Assembly: GCA_034670065.1 (NCBI GenBank) | Contig: JAXMOG010000004.1 | Location: 62,001 to 126,000, forward strand | DNA length: 64,000 nucleotides | Direction: 5' to 3' | Origin: Mesobacterium_A sp034670065 | GTDB lineage: Bacteria; Pseudomonadota; Alphaproteobacteria; Rhodobacterales; Rhodobacteraceae | Part shown: piece by piece, positions 8,835 to 17,760 of the stretch | Numbering within the stretch: the first letter of the stretch is position 1 | How the letters are laid out: each line of letters starts with the position of its first letter | The notes under the pieces: generated by a model | Databases searched by the model: none | Told to the model about the DNA's origin: nothing | The model's input: the letters and a program-made list of their open reading frames with translations, nothing else | Position numbers and translations under genes: made by a program

Positions 8835-8855
8835 TTGTCAATTTTATTTTGACAA
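8835..8855. promoter_or_regulatory. Candidate XylR (ROK) operator in the xylR-xylF gap
   Basis: TTGTCAA (8835-8841) and TTGACAA (8849-8855) form a perfect 7-base inverted repeat around a 7-base A/T spacer. ROK repressors typically bind such A/T-rich palindromes. The right arm contains TTGACA, which could be the -35 box of xylF, so binding would block the promoter. Confidence 0.6.
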
Positions 8856-8939
8856 CTGAAATAAAAGGCGCAACCTTAGTGCACGACTTACGAGTCGCGG
8901 TTCACCAACGAGCGAACCAACATATTTAGGGAGGAACTA

Positions 8940-9965
8940 ATGCGAAACGCAATCTATGCGGCCGTGGCCGTTACGCTTGGATTTACGTCCGCCGCTATTG
9001 CCCAAGACCTGACCGTTGGCGTCAGCTGGTCGAATTTTCAGGAAGAACGCTGGAAGACAGACGAAGCTGCCATCGTTGGTGCCTTGGAAGCTGCCGGAGC
9101 AACTTACATCTCTTCAGATGCGCAATCATCCTCTGCCAAACAGTTGGCAGACGTTGAAAGCCTGATCGCCCAAGGCGCTGACGCGCTGATCATTCTTGCA
9201 CAGGACGCACAGGCCATCGGCCCGGCAATCGCCGCAGCTGACGCCGAAGGTATCCCTGTTGTTGGCTATGACCGCCTGATCGACGATGCCCGCGCCTTCT
9301 ACCTGACATTTGACAACGTAGAAGTTGGCCGGATGCAGGCACGTGCTGTTCTGGAAGCAGCACCAGAAGGCAACTACATCATGATCAAAGGCTCCCCAAC
9401 TGACCCGAACGCAGACTTCCTGCGCGGCGGCCAGCAGGAAGTGCTGCAATCGGCGATCGACAGTGGCGCGATCACCATTGTTGGCGAAGCCTATACCGAC
9501 GGTTGGCTGCCTGCGAACGCACAGCGCAACATGGAGCAGCTTCTGACCGCCAATGACAACAAGGTTGATGCGGTTGTGGCTTCCAATGACGGAACCGCAG
9601 GCGGCGCTGTTGCTGCGCTGACGGCACAGGGCATGCAGGGCATTCCAGTGTCCGGTCAGGACGGCGACCATGCCGCACTGAACCGTGTTGCACAGGGCAC
9701 TCAGACCGTTTCGGTCTGGAAAGACGCCCGTGATCTGGGTCGCACGGCTGGCGAAATCGCCGTTGCATTGGCCGGTGGCGCAGCCTTGTCCGACGTTTCA
9801 GGCGCCGAACAGTGGACTTCGCCAAACGGCACCGTTCTCTGGGCTGAGTTCCTGGCACCTGTGCCAGTTACGAAAGACAATCTGACAGCGGTTGTTGATG
9901 CGGGTTGGATCGAAAAAGATGCACTGTGCCAAGGCGTTTCCAACGGCCCGGCACCCTGCAACTGA
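8940..9965 (+). CDS. xylF: D-xylose ABC transporter, periplasmic binding protein
   Basis: Periplasmic sugar-binding protein of 341 residues with a cleavable signal (MRNAIYAAVAVTLGFTSAAIAQ). The ATG follows GGGAGGAACTA. The body is a class I (peripmsplasmic binding protein type 1) sugar receptor: TVGVSWSNFQEERWKTDE, AQGADALIILAQDAQAIGPAI, GIPVVGYDRLI, VASNDGTAGGAVAAL and PVSGQDGD are all close to XylF. It delivers xylose to XylH/XylG. First gene of xylFHG-xylBA and the likely most abundant product. A 112-base gap follows before xylH. Confidence 0.93.
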   Translation: MRNAIYAAVAVTLGFTSAAIAQDLTVGVSWSNFQEERWKTDEAAIVGALEAAGATYISSDAQSSSAKQLADVESLIAQGADALIILAQDAQAIGPAIAAADAEGIPVVGYDRLIDDARAFYLTFDNVEVGRMQARAVLEAAPEGNYIMIKGSPTDPNADFLRGGQQEVLQSAIDSGAITIVGEAYTDGWLPANAQRNMEQLLTANDNKVDAVVASNDGTAGGAVAALTAQGMQGIPVSGQDGDHAALNRVAQGTQTVSVWKDARDLGRTAGEIAVALAGGAALSDVSGAEQWTSPNGTVLWAEFLAPVPVTKDNLTAVVDAGWIEKDALCQGVSNGPAPCN

Positions 9966-10077
9966 TCTAAGCTAACTTACGAACCCACCTTGTCCGGCAC
10001 AGCCGGGCAAGGTCACGCGCTTCGACCTGCGATGCGGCAGATGCCGCCCGCCACCCCTCCCCAAAAAGAGCGGACCA

Positions 10078-11373
10078 ATGACAGATACCACTCAAGATCC
10101 AAGCCAACCTGCCGCCAAGCGCGGCCTGGCCAGCACACTGGAACTGGACCTACGCCTGATGGGCATGGTCGGCGCCTTCATTTTCATAGCAGTTGTCTTC
10201 AACATTCTGACTGGCGGGCGTTTCCTGACGCCGCGCAATATCTTCAACCTATCGATTCAAACCGTCAGCGTAGCCATCATGGCCACTGGCATGGTTTTTG
10301 TTATCGTCACCCGCCATATCGACCTGTCCGTCGGCTCGCTTCTGGCGACATGTTCGGCCATCATGGCGATGCTGCAAACCCGCTGGCTGCTGGATTACGC
10401 AGGCTTGTCGCTGGGCGACGCATCGCTGCCATGGATAACCATTGTTCTGGGCCTTTGCGTCGGCGTCCTGATTGGCGCATTTCATGGCTATTTGGTTGGG
10501 TATATGGGCATTCCCGCCTTCATCGTCACGCTGGGCGGGCTTCTGGTCTGGCGCAACGTGGGCTGGTTCATAACCAGCGGCCAAACCATCGGCCCCATGA
10601 ACGAAACCTTTCAAATGTTCGGCGGCATCAACGGCACACTGGGTGCCACCTGGAGCTGGGTTGTAGGCGTTGTCGCCGCCCTGGCCGCCGTGTTTGGCAT
10701 CTGGCGCAGCCGAAAAACGAAACAAGACCACGACTTCCCGGTCAAACCCGTCTGGGCCGAAGGGGTTGTGATGGCTTTGGCAGCAGGCAGCATCCTGGGC
10801 TTTGTCGCCATCCTGAACAGCTATCAGGTTCCCGTGCGTGTCTTGCAGCGTCGGTTCGAAGCCCTGGGTCAGGAAATGCCCGAAGGTTTCACGGCCACCT
10901 ATGGCCTGCCGATCTCGGTTCTTTTGCTGATCCTCGTCGCATTGGTGATGACCGTTGTCGCCAGCCGCACACGGTTGGGACGGTATATCTTTGCCACCGG
11001 CGGCAACCCTGATGCCGCAGAACTGTCGGGCATCAACACCCGCCTGCTGACCGTAAAGATTTTCGCCATAATGGGCTTTCTCTGCGCCCTGTCAGCGGTT
11101 GTTGCTTCGGCCCGCCTGTCGTTTCACTCTAACGATATCGGCACATTGGACGAGCTGCGTGTTATCGCGGCGGCAGTCATCGGCGGAACCGCCCTGTCTG
11201 GTGGCATCGGAACGATCTACGGTGCCATTCTGGGCGCACTGATCATGCAATCGCTGCAATCCGGCATGGCCATGGTTGGTGTTGATGCACCTTATCAGAA
11301 TATCGTGGTCGGTGCGGTGCTTGTCATCGCGGTCTGGGTCGACATCATCTATCGCAAGCGTACGGGGGCCTAA
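10078..11373 (+). CDS. xylH: D-xylose ABC transporter permease
   Basis: Polytopic inner-membrane permease of 431 residues, the length of XylH proteins and longer than RbsC-type permeases (about 320) because of an extra loop and helix region around residues 190-290. Landmarks are FLTPRNIFNLSIQTVSVAIMATGMVFVIVTRHIDLSVGS as consecutive parts, GIPAFIVTLGGLLVWRN, and TRLGRYIFATGGNPDAAELSGI, the cytoplasmic coupling region. The C-terminus LSGGIGTIYGAILGALIMQSL is typical. Second gene of the xylose operon, three bases upstream of xylG. Confidence 0.93.
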   Translation: MTDTTQDPSQPAAKRGLASTLELDLRLMGMVGAFIFIAVVFNILTGGRFLTPRNIFNLSIQTVSVAIMATGMVFVIVTRHIDLSVGSLLATCSAIMAMLQTRWLLDYAGLSLGDASLPWITIVLGLCVGVLIGAFHGYLVGYMGIPAFIVTLGGLLVWRNVGWFITSGQTIGPMNETFQMFGGINGTLGATWSWVVGVVAALAAVFGIWRSRKTKQDHDFPVKPVWAEGVVMALAAGSILGFVAILNSYQVPVRVLQRRFEALGQEMPEGFTATYGLPISVLLLILVALVMTVVASRTRLGRYIFATGGNPDAAELSGINTRLLTVKIFAIMGFLCALSAVVASARLSFHSNDIGTLDELRVIAAAVIGGTALSGGIGTIYGAILGALIMQSLQSGMAMVGVDAPYQNIVVGAVLVIAVWVDIIYRKRTGA

Positions 11374-11376
11374 GCC

Positions 11377-12126
11377 ATGAACCCGCTAGTAGAACTGAAC
11401 AATATCTCTATCTCTTTCGGCGGCATTCGGGCGGTCGATGACGTAACGGTCGATCTGTATCCGGGTGAAGTTGTGGGCCTGCTGGGCCACAACGGTGCCG
11501 GTAAATCCACCTTGGTCAAATGCCTGTCGGGCGCCTATCAAAAAGATGCGGGTCAAATCCGCATCGATGGCGAACCCGCCGAAATCGCCAACCCCAGGGA
11601 TGCCCGCAAATACAATATCGAGACGATCTATCAGACGCTTGCGCTGGCAGATAATCTGGACGCTGCGGCCAATCTGTTCTTGGGGCGCGAAATCGTGAGC
11701 GCGTCTGGTTTGATGAACGAAGCGCAGATGGAGGCTGAAACCCGCAAGGTCATGGGCCGCCTGAACCCAAACTTTCAAAAGTTCAGCGCGCCAGTCAGCG
11801 CCTTGTCCGGCGGGCAACGCCAATCCGTGGCCATTGCACGTGCGGTCTATTTCAACGCGCGCATTCTGATCATGGATGAACCCACTGCCGCGCTTGGCCC
11901 CCAAGAAACGCAAATGGTGGCAGAGCTGATCCACGAGTTGAAGCGGCAAGGGTTGGGCATCTTCCTGATCGACCACGATGTTCATGCAGTCAAACAGCTG
12001 TGTGACCGGGCCGCTGTGATGAAAAACGGCAAACTGGTCGGAGTTGTAAAGGTTGACGATGTGTCCGAGGACGATTTGCTGGCGATGATCATCTTGGGCA
12101 AAAAACCTGAACATTTGGCGGCCTGA
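11377..12126 (+). CDS. xylG: D-xylose ABC transporter ATPase, single-domain form
   Basis: Cytoplasmic ATPase of 249 residues. Walker A is GHNGAGKST, the signature LSGGQRQSVAIARAV, Walker B ILIMDEPTAAL and the switch motif FLIDHDVHAV. E. coli XylG carries two fused ABC domains in about 510 residues; this protein has only one and must act as a dimer, as in the FrcA/GguA-like importers of alphaproteobacteria. The frame is intact, so this is a lineage form and not a truncation. It sits between xylH and xylB with short gaps, so co-transcription is near certain. Confidence 0.9.
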   Translation: MNPLVELNNISISFGGIRAVDDVTVDLYPGEVVGLLGHNGAGKSTLVKCLSGAYQKDAGQIRIDGEPAEIANPRDARKYNIETIYQTLALADNLDAAANLFLGREIVSASGLMNEAQMEAETRKVMGRLNPNFQKFSAPVSALSGGQRQSVAIARAVYFNARILIMDEPTAALGPQETQMVAELIHELKRQGLGIFLIDHDVHAVKQLCDRAAVMKNGKLVGVVKVDDVSEDDLLAMIILGKKPEHLAA

Positions 12127-12130
12127 AAAT

Positions 12131-13570
12131 ATGTTTATCGGACTTGATCTTGGCACCTCCGGGTTGAAGGGCATTGTCATTGACGACGCTCAATCGGTGG
12201 TGGCAGAAGCCACGGCGCCCCTATCCGTTTCTCGCCCTCATGACGCTTGGTCCGAACAGGATCCGGCAGATTGGATAAGCGCAGCTCAGACGGTATTGGG
12301 CGCCCTGTCAGCGCAGGTCGACCTTGGCAAAATTGCCGGGATCGGCCTGTCTGGACAAATGCACGGGGCGACCCTGCTGGATGCCTCGGACAAAGTGCTG
12401 CGCCCTTGTATTCTGTGGAACGACACCCGTTCTGCCCCGCAGGCCGCAGCACTGGATGCTCAGCCCGAATTTCGCAACAAAACCGGCAACATCGTGTTTC
12501 CCGGCTTTACAGCCCCAAAGCTGAAATGGGTCCGCGAAAACGAACCTGACCTGTTTGAAAAGACCGCCAAAGTCTTGCTACCAAAAGATTATCTGCGTTT
12601 GTGGCTGACCGGCGAACACGTCGCTGAAATGTCAGATGCCGCTGGCACCAGCTGGCTAGACACCGGCGCGCGGGACTGGTCGGATGATCTGTTGGCCGCC
12701 ACGGGATTGTCCCGCAGCCACATGCCCCGCCTTGTCGAGGGCTCTGACGTTTCCGGCACCTTGCGGGATGCTGTAGCAGACCAGTTTGGCCTGCCACGCG
12801 CGACCCCTGTTGCGGGCGGCGGCGGCGATAATGCCGCCAGCGGCGTGGGCATGGGGGTGGTCAGCGCCGGACAGGCCTTTGTCAGCCTCGGGACATCGGG
12901 TGTTCTGTTCGCGGCATCAGATGCCTATAGCCCGGATGCGGCAACGGCAGTACACACGTTTTGCCATGCCCTGCCCAACACTTGGCACCAGATGGGCGTT
13001 ATCCTGGCTGCAGCTGATGCGCTGAACTGGTTCGCCCGTGCAGCCGGGCAATCGGCCCAAGATCTGACCGCTGATCTGGGACCGCTGGCAGCTCCCGGCC
13101 CGGCTCTGTTCCTGCCCTATCTGGGGGGGGAACGGACGCCCCATAACGATGCCAATATTCGCGGCGCCTTCCTGCGTCTGGACCATTCTGCTGACACGGC
13201 GGCACTGACCCGCGCTGTGCTGGAGGGTGTGACTTTTGCCATCGCAGACAGCCACCTTGCCCTCGCTGCCACAGGCACGCGGATCGACCGGTTGATCGCC
13301 GTCGGAGGCGGATCAAAATCCGACTACTGGGTGCAGGCCATCGCAACCACGTTGAACATGCCAATTGACCTGCCGGTCGCAGGCGACTTTGGCGGTGCCT
13401 TTGGTGCGGCCCGACTGGCGATCATGGCAGCAACCGGCGCAGGCCTGGACGTGGCCAGCCCCCCCAAGATTGCCCGGACCATCGAACCAGATGCCCGCTT
13501 AACACCGGATTTCCAAGCCGCACATGCCCGCTATCGCGCCGCATACACCACCTTGAAGGACCTGACATGA
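12131..13570 (+). CDS. xylB: Xylulokinase
   Basis: FGGY-family kinase of 479 residues that phosphorylates D-xylulose to xylulose 5-phosphate. N-terminal ATP-binding motif GLDLGTSGLKGIVID, substrate loop GLSGQMHGATLLD, WNDTRS, the catalytic Asp region GGGGDNAASGVGMG, and C-terminal LIAVGGGSKSDYWVQAIA are all seen. Length matches XylB. It lies four bases after xylG and overlaps xylA by ATGA, so expression is coupled to the importer. Its product enters the pentose phosphate pathway through transketolase (a tkt gene lies at 61.3 kb). Confidence 0.94.
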   Translation: MFIGLDLGTSGLKGIVIDDAQSVVAEATAPLSVSRPHDAWSEQDPADWISAAQTVLGALSAQVDLGKIAGIGLSGQMHGATLLDASDKVLRPCILWNDTRSAPQAAALDAQPEFRNKTGNIVFPGFTAPKLKWVRENEPDLFEKTAKVLLPKDYLRLWLTGEHVAEMSDAAGTSWLDTGARDWSDDLLAATGLSRSHMPRLVEGSDVSGTLRDAVADQFGLPRATPVAGGGGDNAASGVGMGVVSAGQAFVSLGTSGVLFAASDAYSPDAATAVHTFCHALPNTWHQMGVILAAADALNWFARAAGQSAQDLTADLGPLAAPGPALFLPYLGGERTPHNDANIRGAFLRLDHSADTAALTRAVLEGVTFAIADSHLALAATGTRIDRLIAVGGGSKSDYWVQAIATTLNMPIDLPVAGDFGGAFGAARLAIMAATGAGLDVASPPKIARTIEPDARLTPDFQAAHARYRAAYTTLKDLT

Positions 13571-14859
13571 CTGACTTTTTCGCTGGCATCGCACCCATTC
13601 AATACGAAGGCCCGGACAGCGACAATGAATTCGCTTTCCGCCACTACAACCCAGACGAAGTGGTGATGGGCAAAACCATGAAAGACCATCTGCGCTTTGC
13701 GGTGGCCTATTGGCACAGCTTTGCCTGGCCCGGCGGAGACCCCTTTGGCGGGCAAACATTTGATCGCCCATGGTTTGGTGACTCGATGGTTCTGGCCCGG
13801 CTGAAGGCCGATGTCGCCTTTGAAATGTTTGATATCCTGGACGCGCCGTTCTTTTGCTTTCACGATGCCGATGTCCGCCCCGAAGGCGCCAATTTCGCCG
13901 AAAGCCGCCGGAATCTGGAAGAAATCACAGAATATTTCGCCGAGAAAATGGAGCAATCCTCAACCCGCCTGCTGTGGGGCACGGCCAATCTGTTCAGTCA
14001 TCGCCGCTTTATGGCAGGCGCCGCCACCAACCCTGATCCAGAGGTGTTTGCCTATAGCGCCGCAACGGTAAAATCCTGCCTGGACGCCACACACAAGCTG
14101 GGCGGTGCCAATTATGTGCTGTGGGGCGGGCGCGAAGGCTATGAGACATTGCTGAACACCGATCTGGCGCGCGAACGCCAACAGGCCGGGCGCTTCCTGT
14201 GTATGGTGGTGGATTACGCCAAGAAGATCGGCTTTGACGGTCCGATCCTGATCGAACCCAAACCGCAGGAACCTACCAAACACCAGTATGATTATGACGT
14301 GGCCACCGTCTATGGCTTCCTCAAGGATTTCGGTCTGGAAAACGAGGTGAAGGTGAATATCGAAACCGGCCATGCCTTCCTTGCGGGGCATTCGTTTGAA
14401 CATGAGTTGGCCACCGCATCCAGCCTTGGCATCCTTGGATCAATCGACATGAACAGGAACGACGCGCAATGCGGGTGGGACACGGATCACTTCCCCAACA
14501 ACGTGCCAGAAGTTGCCTTGGCCTATTACGAAATTCTGAAAGCGGGCGGATTAAAAACCGGCGGCACCAACTTTGACGCCAAATTGCGCCGTCAGTCGCT
14601 GGACCCCAAAGATTTGATCCTTGGCCATGTCGGCGGAATGGACACCTGCGCACGCGGATTGAAAGCCGCCGCCCGGATGTTGGAAGACGGCAAACTGGAA
14701 GCCGCGCGCGCCGCCCGTTACGCCGATTGGGACACCTGTGACCACCTGAATTCAGATTTGGAGACGCTGGCTGCCCATGTCGAGAGCCAAGACATCGACC
14801 CGCAGCCACAGTCAGGCCGCCAGGAACGGTTGGAAAACCTTGTAAACCGTTACGTTTAA
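13567..14859 (+). CDS. xylA: Xylose isomerase
   Basis: Cytoplasmic TIM-barrel metalloenzyme of 430 residues that converts D-xylose to D-xylulose. Family motifs visible: FAVAYWHSFAWPGGDPFGG, FFCFHDADVRPEG (catalytic His), NYVLWGGREGYETLLNTD, LIEPKPQEPTKHQYD (metal Glu), NIETGHAFLAGHSFEHEL and LGSIDMNRNDAQCGWDTD (metal Asp residues). It belongs to the long class II isomerases. The start overlaps the xylB stop (ATGA). It ends 78 bases before modA, and the gap holds a structured element. Confidence 0.95.
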   Translation: MTDFFAGIAPIQYEGPDSDNEFAFRHYNPDEVVMGKTMKDHLRFAVAYWHSFAWPGGDPFGGQTFDRPWFGDSMVLARLKADVAFEMFDILDAPFFCFHDADVRPEGANFAESRRNLEEITEYFAEKMEQSSTRLLWGTANLFSHRRFMAGAATNPDPEVFAYSAATVKSCLDATHKLGGANYVLWGGREGYETLLNTDLARERQQAGRFLCMVVDYAKKIGFDGPILIEPKPQEPTKHQYDYDVATVYGFLKDFGLENEVKVNIETGHAFLAGHSFEHELATASSLGILGSIDMNRNDAQCGWDTDHFPNNVPEVALAYYEILKAGGLKTGGTNFDAKLRRQSLDPKDLILGHVGGMDTCARGLKAAARMLEDGKLEAARAARYADWDTCDHLNSDLETLAAHVESQDIDPQPQSGRQERLENLVNRYV

Positions 14860-14881
14860 GCCGCTTTCGTACCAAAGTCGC

Positions 14882-14937
14882 CCCCTGTGGCCACCGGCCC
14901 CGCTTGCACGCGGGCCGGTCCTGCGGGACAACAGGGG
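14882..14937 (+). promoter_or_regulatory. Structured leader between xylA and modA that can mask the modA ribosome-binding site
   Basis: CCCCTGT (14882-14888) is perfectly complementary to ACAGGGG (14931-14937), the purine run touching the modA start. Inside it ACCGGCCCCGC (14893-14903) can pair with GCGGGCCGGT (14910-14919) with one bulge, and GTCC/GGAC (14918-14929) can form a competing small hairpin. No T-run follows, so it is not a simple intrinsic terminator. It could separate xylA from modA expression or control modA translation. It does not look like the described Moco RNA motif as far as I can judge. Confidence 0.45.
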
Positions 14938-15723
14938 ATGACTTTGTTGTGGCGAACCAAATTGCTGAAAACCAGTCTCCGTTCTTTGGCGGGGCTTTTG
15001 GTGGTGCTTTTGGCCACTTTGCCCGCGCGGGCCGATCACATTCTGGTCTTTGCCGCCGCCTCGATGAAAACCACGCTGGAAGCGGTCACGGCCGATTTTG
15101 AGAACCGCACCGGCCATACGGTAGCAATCTCGTTTGCTGGTTCTTCGGTTCTGGCGCGCCAGATTCAGCAGGGTGCCCCGGCCAATGTCTTTCTGGCCGC
15201 CAATACGGACTGGATGGATGTGCTGGACCGGGATGGTTTGCTGGCCCCCGACACCCGGCGCGATTTGCTGAGCAACCGTTTGGTACTGATCGGACACGAG
15301 GATACGCCGCCGACACTTACCTTACCTGACCTGCCAACAGCCTTGGGCACTGACCGTCTGGCCATGGCTTTGGTCGATGCGGTCCCGGCGGGCCTGTATG
15401 GCAAGGCCGCCTTGCAATCACTGGGGATGTGGGACGCATTGGCACCGCGCGTCGCCCAAACCGACAATGTGCGCGCCGCTTTGGCCTTGGTCGCGGTGGG
15501 CGAAGCGCCTTATGGCATTGTTTACGCCACCGACGCACAAGCAGAACCGCGCGTGACTGTGCTGGCCGAATTTCCAGAAAACAGCCATCCGCCCATTGTC
15601 TATCCAGTCGCGGCGCAAATCGGGTACGACAGCCCAGCAACCCGCGCTTTCTTGGATCATCTGTCCAGCACCGCCGCCAATGATGTCTTTCGCGCCCAGG
15701 GTTTTGGAGTGATCGCCCCATGA
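14938..15723 (+). CDS. modA: Molybdate ABC transporter, periplasmic binding protein
   Basis: Exported molybdate receptor, about 261 residues. The ATG at 14938 directly follows AGGGG. A TTG two codons later would have better spacing to that site, and a GTG at 14887 is open but has no signal ahead of it. Signal peptide SLRSLAGLLVVLLATLPARA, then VFAAASMKTTLEAVTADFE, SFAGSSVLARQIQQGAPANVF and LVAVGEAPYGIVYATDA, with the Ser and Tyr positions ModA uses for the oxyanion. First gene of modABC, with modB overlapping its stop codon. Molybdenum would serve the coxL-type enzyme at 24.5 kb among others. Confidence 0.93.
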   Translation: MTLLWRTKLLKTSLRSLAGLLVVLLATLPARADHILVFAAASMKTTLEAVTADFENRTGHTVAISFAGSSVLARQIQQGAPANVFLAANTDWMDVLDRDGLLAPDTRRDLLSNRLVLIGHEDTPPTLTLPDLPTALGTDRLAMALVDAVPAGLYGKAALQSLGMWDALAPRVAQTDNVRAALALVAVGEAPYGIVYATDAQAEPRVTVLAEFPENSHPPIVYPVAAQIGYDSPATRAFLDHLSSTAANDVFRAQGFGVIAP

Positions 15724-16415
15724 CCAGCTGGTTGAGCCCCGAAGAATGGATGGCCGTTGGCCTGTCGCTGCGCGTGGCCTTCTGGGCAACGGTGGCAACA
15801 CTACCGCTGGGAATATTTGTGGCCTATGCGCTGGCTCGGTGGAACTTTCCCGGAAAACAACTTCTGAACGGTCTGGTCCACCTACCTCTGATTTTACCGC
15901 CGGTTGTTACGGGCCATTTGTTGCTGCTGACCTTGGGCACGCGCGCACCGATTGGCGCCGCGCTGCAAGAGATCGGCATCACTTTTGCATTCCGCTGGAC
16001 AGGGGCAGCCCTGGCTGCAGGGATCATGGCTTTTCCACTGATGGTGCGGGCCATTCGCCTGTCGATCGAAGCCGTGGACATAAAGCTGGAAGACGCCGCA
16101 GCGACCCTTGGCGCGCCGCGGCTTTGGGTTTGGGCGACAATCACCCTGCCCCTGATCCTGCCCGGTATCCTGACCGGAACAATCCTGGCCTTTGCCAAAG
16201 CGATGGGTGAATTCGGCGCCACCATCACTTTTGTCTCCAACATTCCCGGACAAACACAAACCCTGTCATCGGCCATCTATGCCTTTCTGCAAGTACCAGG
16301 GGGCGAAGCATCTGCGATGCGGTTGGTGGTGATTTCCATCGTGATCGCAATGGGCGCCCTGCTGGCATCAGAGGTGTTGGCCCGTCGCATCGCCAAACGG
16401 GTACATGGCGCATGA
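15720..16415 (+). CDS. modB: Molybdate ABC transporter permease
   Basis: Inner-membrane permease of 231 residues with five or so hydrophobic helices, starting AVGLSLRVAFWATVATLPLG. The EAA-type loop is seen at LEDAAATLGAPRLWVWATITLP, and LAFAKAMGEFGATITFVSNI is the most conserved ModB segment. The start ATG overlaps the modA stop and its own stop overlaps the modC ATG (both ATGA), the usual layout of modABC. Complete and of normal length. Confidence 0.94.
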   Translation: MTSWLSPEEWMAVGLSLRVAFWATVATLPLGIFVAYALARWNFPGKQLLNGLVHLPLILPPVVTGHLLLLTLGTRAPIGAALQEIGITFAFRWTGAALAAGIMAFPLMVRAIRLSIEAVDIKLEDAAATLGAPRLWVWATITLPLILPGILTGTILAFAKAMGEFGATITFVSNIPGQTQTLSSAIYAFLQVPGGEASAMRLVVISIVIAMGALLASEVLARRIAKRVHGA

Positions 16416-17497
16416 CCCTGTCTGTTCGCCTGTCCCACGCATTGCCCGACCTGACATTGGATGTGGCCTTCGATGCCCCGCCCGGCATCACCGTGCTGTT
16501 TGGGCGGTCCGGGTCAGGCAAAACAACCGTGATCAATGCTATTGCCGGGCTGTTGCGCCCGGACCATGGCCGCGCCGACGTTGCCGGGCGCACGTTGTTT
16601 GACATCGAACAGGGCATTTGGACCCCGCCCAACCGCCGCAGACTGGGATATATCTTTCAGGAAGCACGGCTGTTCCCCCATCTGAGTGTGCGGCAAAACC
16701 TGACCTATGGCCAACGCTTTGCGCCCAAGGGCACCAACCTGCCCGCCCTTGAGGACGTCGTGGATATGCTGGGCATCGCCCCTTTGTTGCAGCGCCGTCC
16801 CAGCGCACTGTCGGGCGGCGAAAAATCCCGCGTTGCCATTGGGCGCGCATTATTGGCCGGGCCAGAACTGATATTGGCGGATGAACCCTTGGCCGCACTG
16901 GACGAGGCGCGCAAGGCAGAGATTTTGCCCTATTTCGAACGGTTGCGTGATCAGACCCAGGTGCCCATCCTATACGTCAGCCATTCCGTGGCCGAGGTTG
17001 CGCGACTGGCCACAACGGTGGTGGCGTTGGAAAACGGGCGCGTGGCGCGCCAAGGCCCGCCCGAAGACATTCTGGCCGATCCAGGGGTCACCCCCCTGGG
17101 TGCGGGCGCAGCCGGTGCCGTGGTCCAGGCGCGGGTTGAACGCCACCACGAGGACGGGCTTTCAGAACTCTCGGCCGGTACTGTCAGAATGCTGTTGCCG
17201 CGCGTTGCACAGGCACCCGGCCAATCCCTGCGCGTTCATATTGCGGCGCGGGATGTGATGCTGGCCACCTCCAAACCCGAAGGACTGTCCGCATTGAATA
17301 TCTGGCCAGCGACGATCCGTGAAATTCGCATGGGCTCCGGACCGGGTGCGCTGGTTCAGCTGAGCGCAGGTGATGCACGCCTTTTGGCCCGCGTCACACG
17401 GCGATCTGTGCAGGCGCTGAACCTGCAAGCCGGGCAAAAAGTATATGCAGTGTTAAAGGCGGTTTCGGTCGCCAAGACCGGTGTGACCGGGCGCTAG
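16412..17497 (+). CDS. modC: Molybdate ABC transporter ATPase with Mop domain
   Basis: Cytoplasmic ATPase of 361 residues. Walker A GRSGSGKTT, signature LSGGEKSRVAIGRALL, Walker B LILADEPLAALD and switch His in ILYVSHSVAEVARLA. After the ABC core (about residue 230) lies a C-terminal TOBE/Mop domain (GLSALNIWPATIREIRMG to GQKVYAVLKAVSV) that binds molybdate and gives feedback inhibition in known ModC proteins. No modE regulator is in the window. The gene converges on the next one with a two-base gap. Confidence 0.94.
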   Translation: MTLSVRLSHALPDLTLDVAFDAPPGITVLFGRSGSGKTTVINAIAGLLRPDHGRADVAGRTLFDIEQGIWTPPNRRRLGYIFQEARLFPHLSVRQNLTYGQRFAPKGTNLPALEDVVDMLGIAPLLQRRPSALSGGEKSRVAIGRALLAGPELILADEPLAALDEARKAEILPYFERLRDQTQVPILYVSHSVAEVARLATTVVALENGRVARQGPPEDILADPGVTPLGAGAAGAVVQARVERHHEDGLSELSAGTVRMLLPRVAQAPGQSLRVHIAARDVMLATSKPEGLSALNIWPATIREIRMGSGPGALVQLSAGDARLLARVTRRSVQALNLQAGQKVYAVLKAVSVAKTGVTGR

Positions 17498-17499
17498 GA

Positions 17500-17760
17500 T
17501 TAGCCGTTTTCAGCGTCACGCACCAAACGGCGCACCCAGCGAGTCAACCACAAAGCGGCCAACAGCGAAATCGGAAACGACCACAGGATCATCAATCCAA
17601 GCGGCAAGCCGGAATGCCCCCAAAGCCGCGCGGCCCCAGCCATCAACAGCAAGTTCAGCAGAATGGCGCAGCTGACCGACACCCAGATGACGACGAACAT
17701 CTTGGTATTTGACCAGGTCAAAGGGCCCGATTTTGGCAGTTTTGGTTCGAGATCAGACAT
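17500..17760 (-). CDS. Small two-helix membrane protein, function unknown
   Basis: 86-residue protein with a soluble N-terminus (MSDLEPKLPKSGPLTWSNTK), a first membrane helix (MFVVIWVSVSCAILLNLLLMAG), a short loop with GHSGLPLG, and a second helix (LMILWSFPISLLAALWLTRW) followed by a basic tail RWVRRLVRDAENG. Both ends are therefore probably cytoplasmic. Its start overlaps the end of the CbiX-like gene by eight bases, which suggests a shared transcript. I do not recognise the family. Confidence 0.7.
   Translation of the reverse strand: MSDLEPKLPKSGPLTWSNTKMFVVIWVSVSCAILLNLLLMAGAARLWGHSGLPLGLMILWSFPISLLAALWLTRWVRRLVRDAENG

Noticed and set aside
14893..14919. Intrinsic terminator after xylA
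   Set aside because: The stem is good but no T-run follows, and the outer complementary arms suggest another role.
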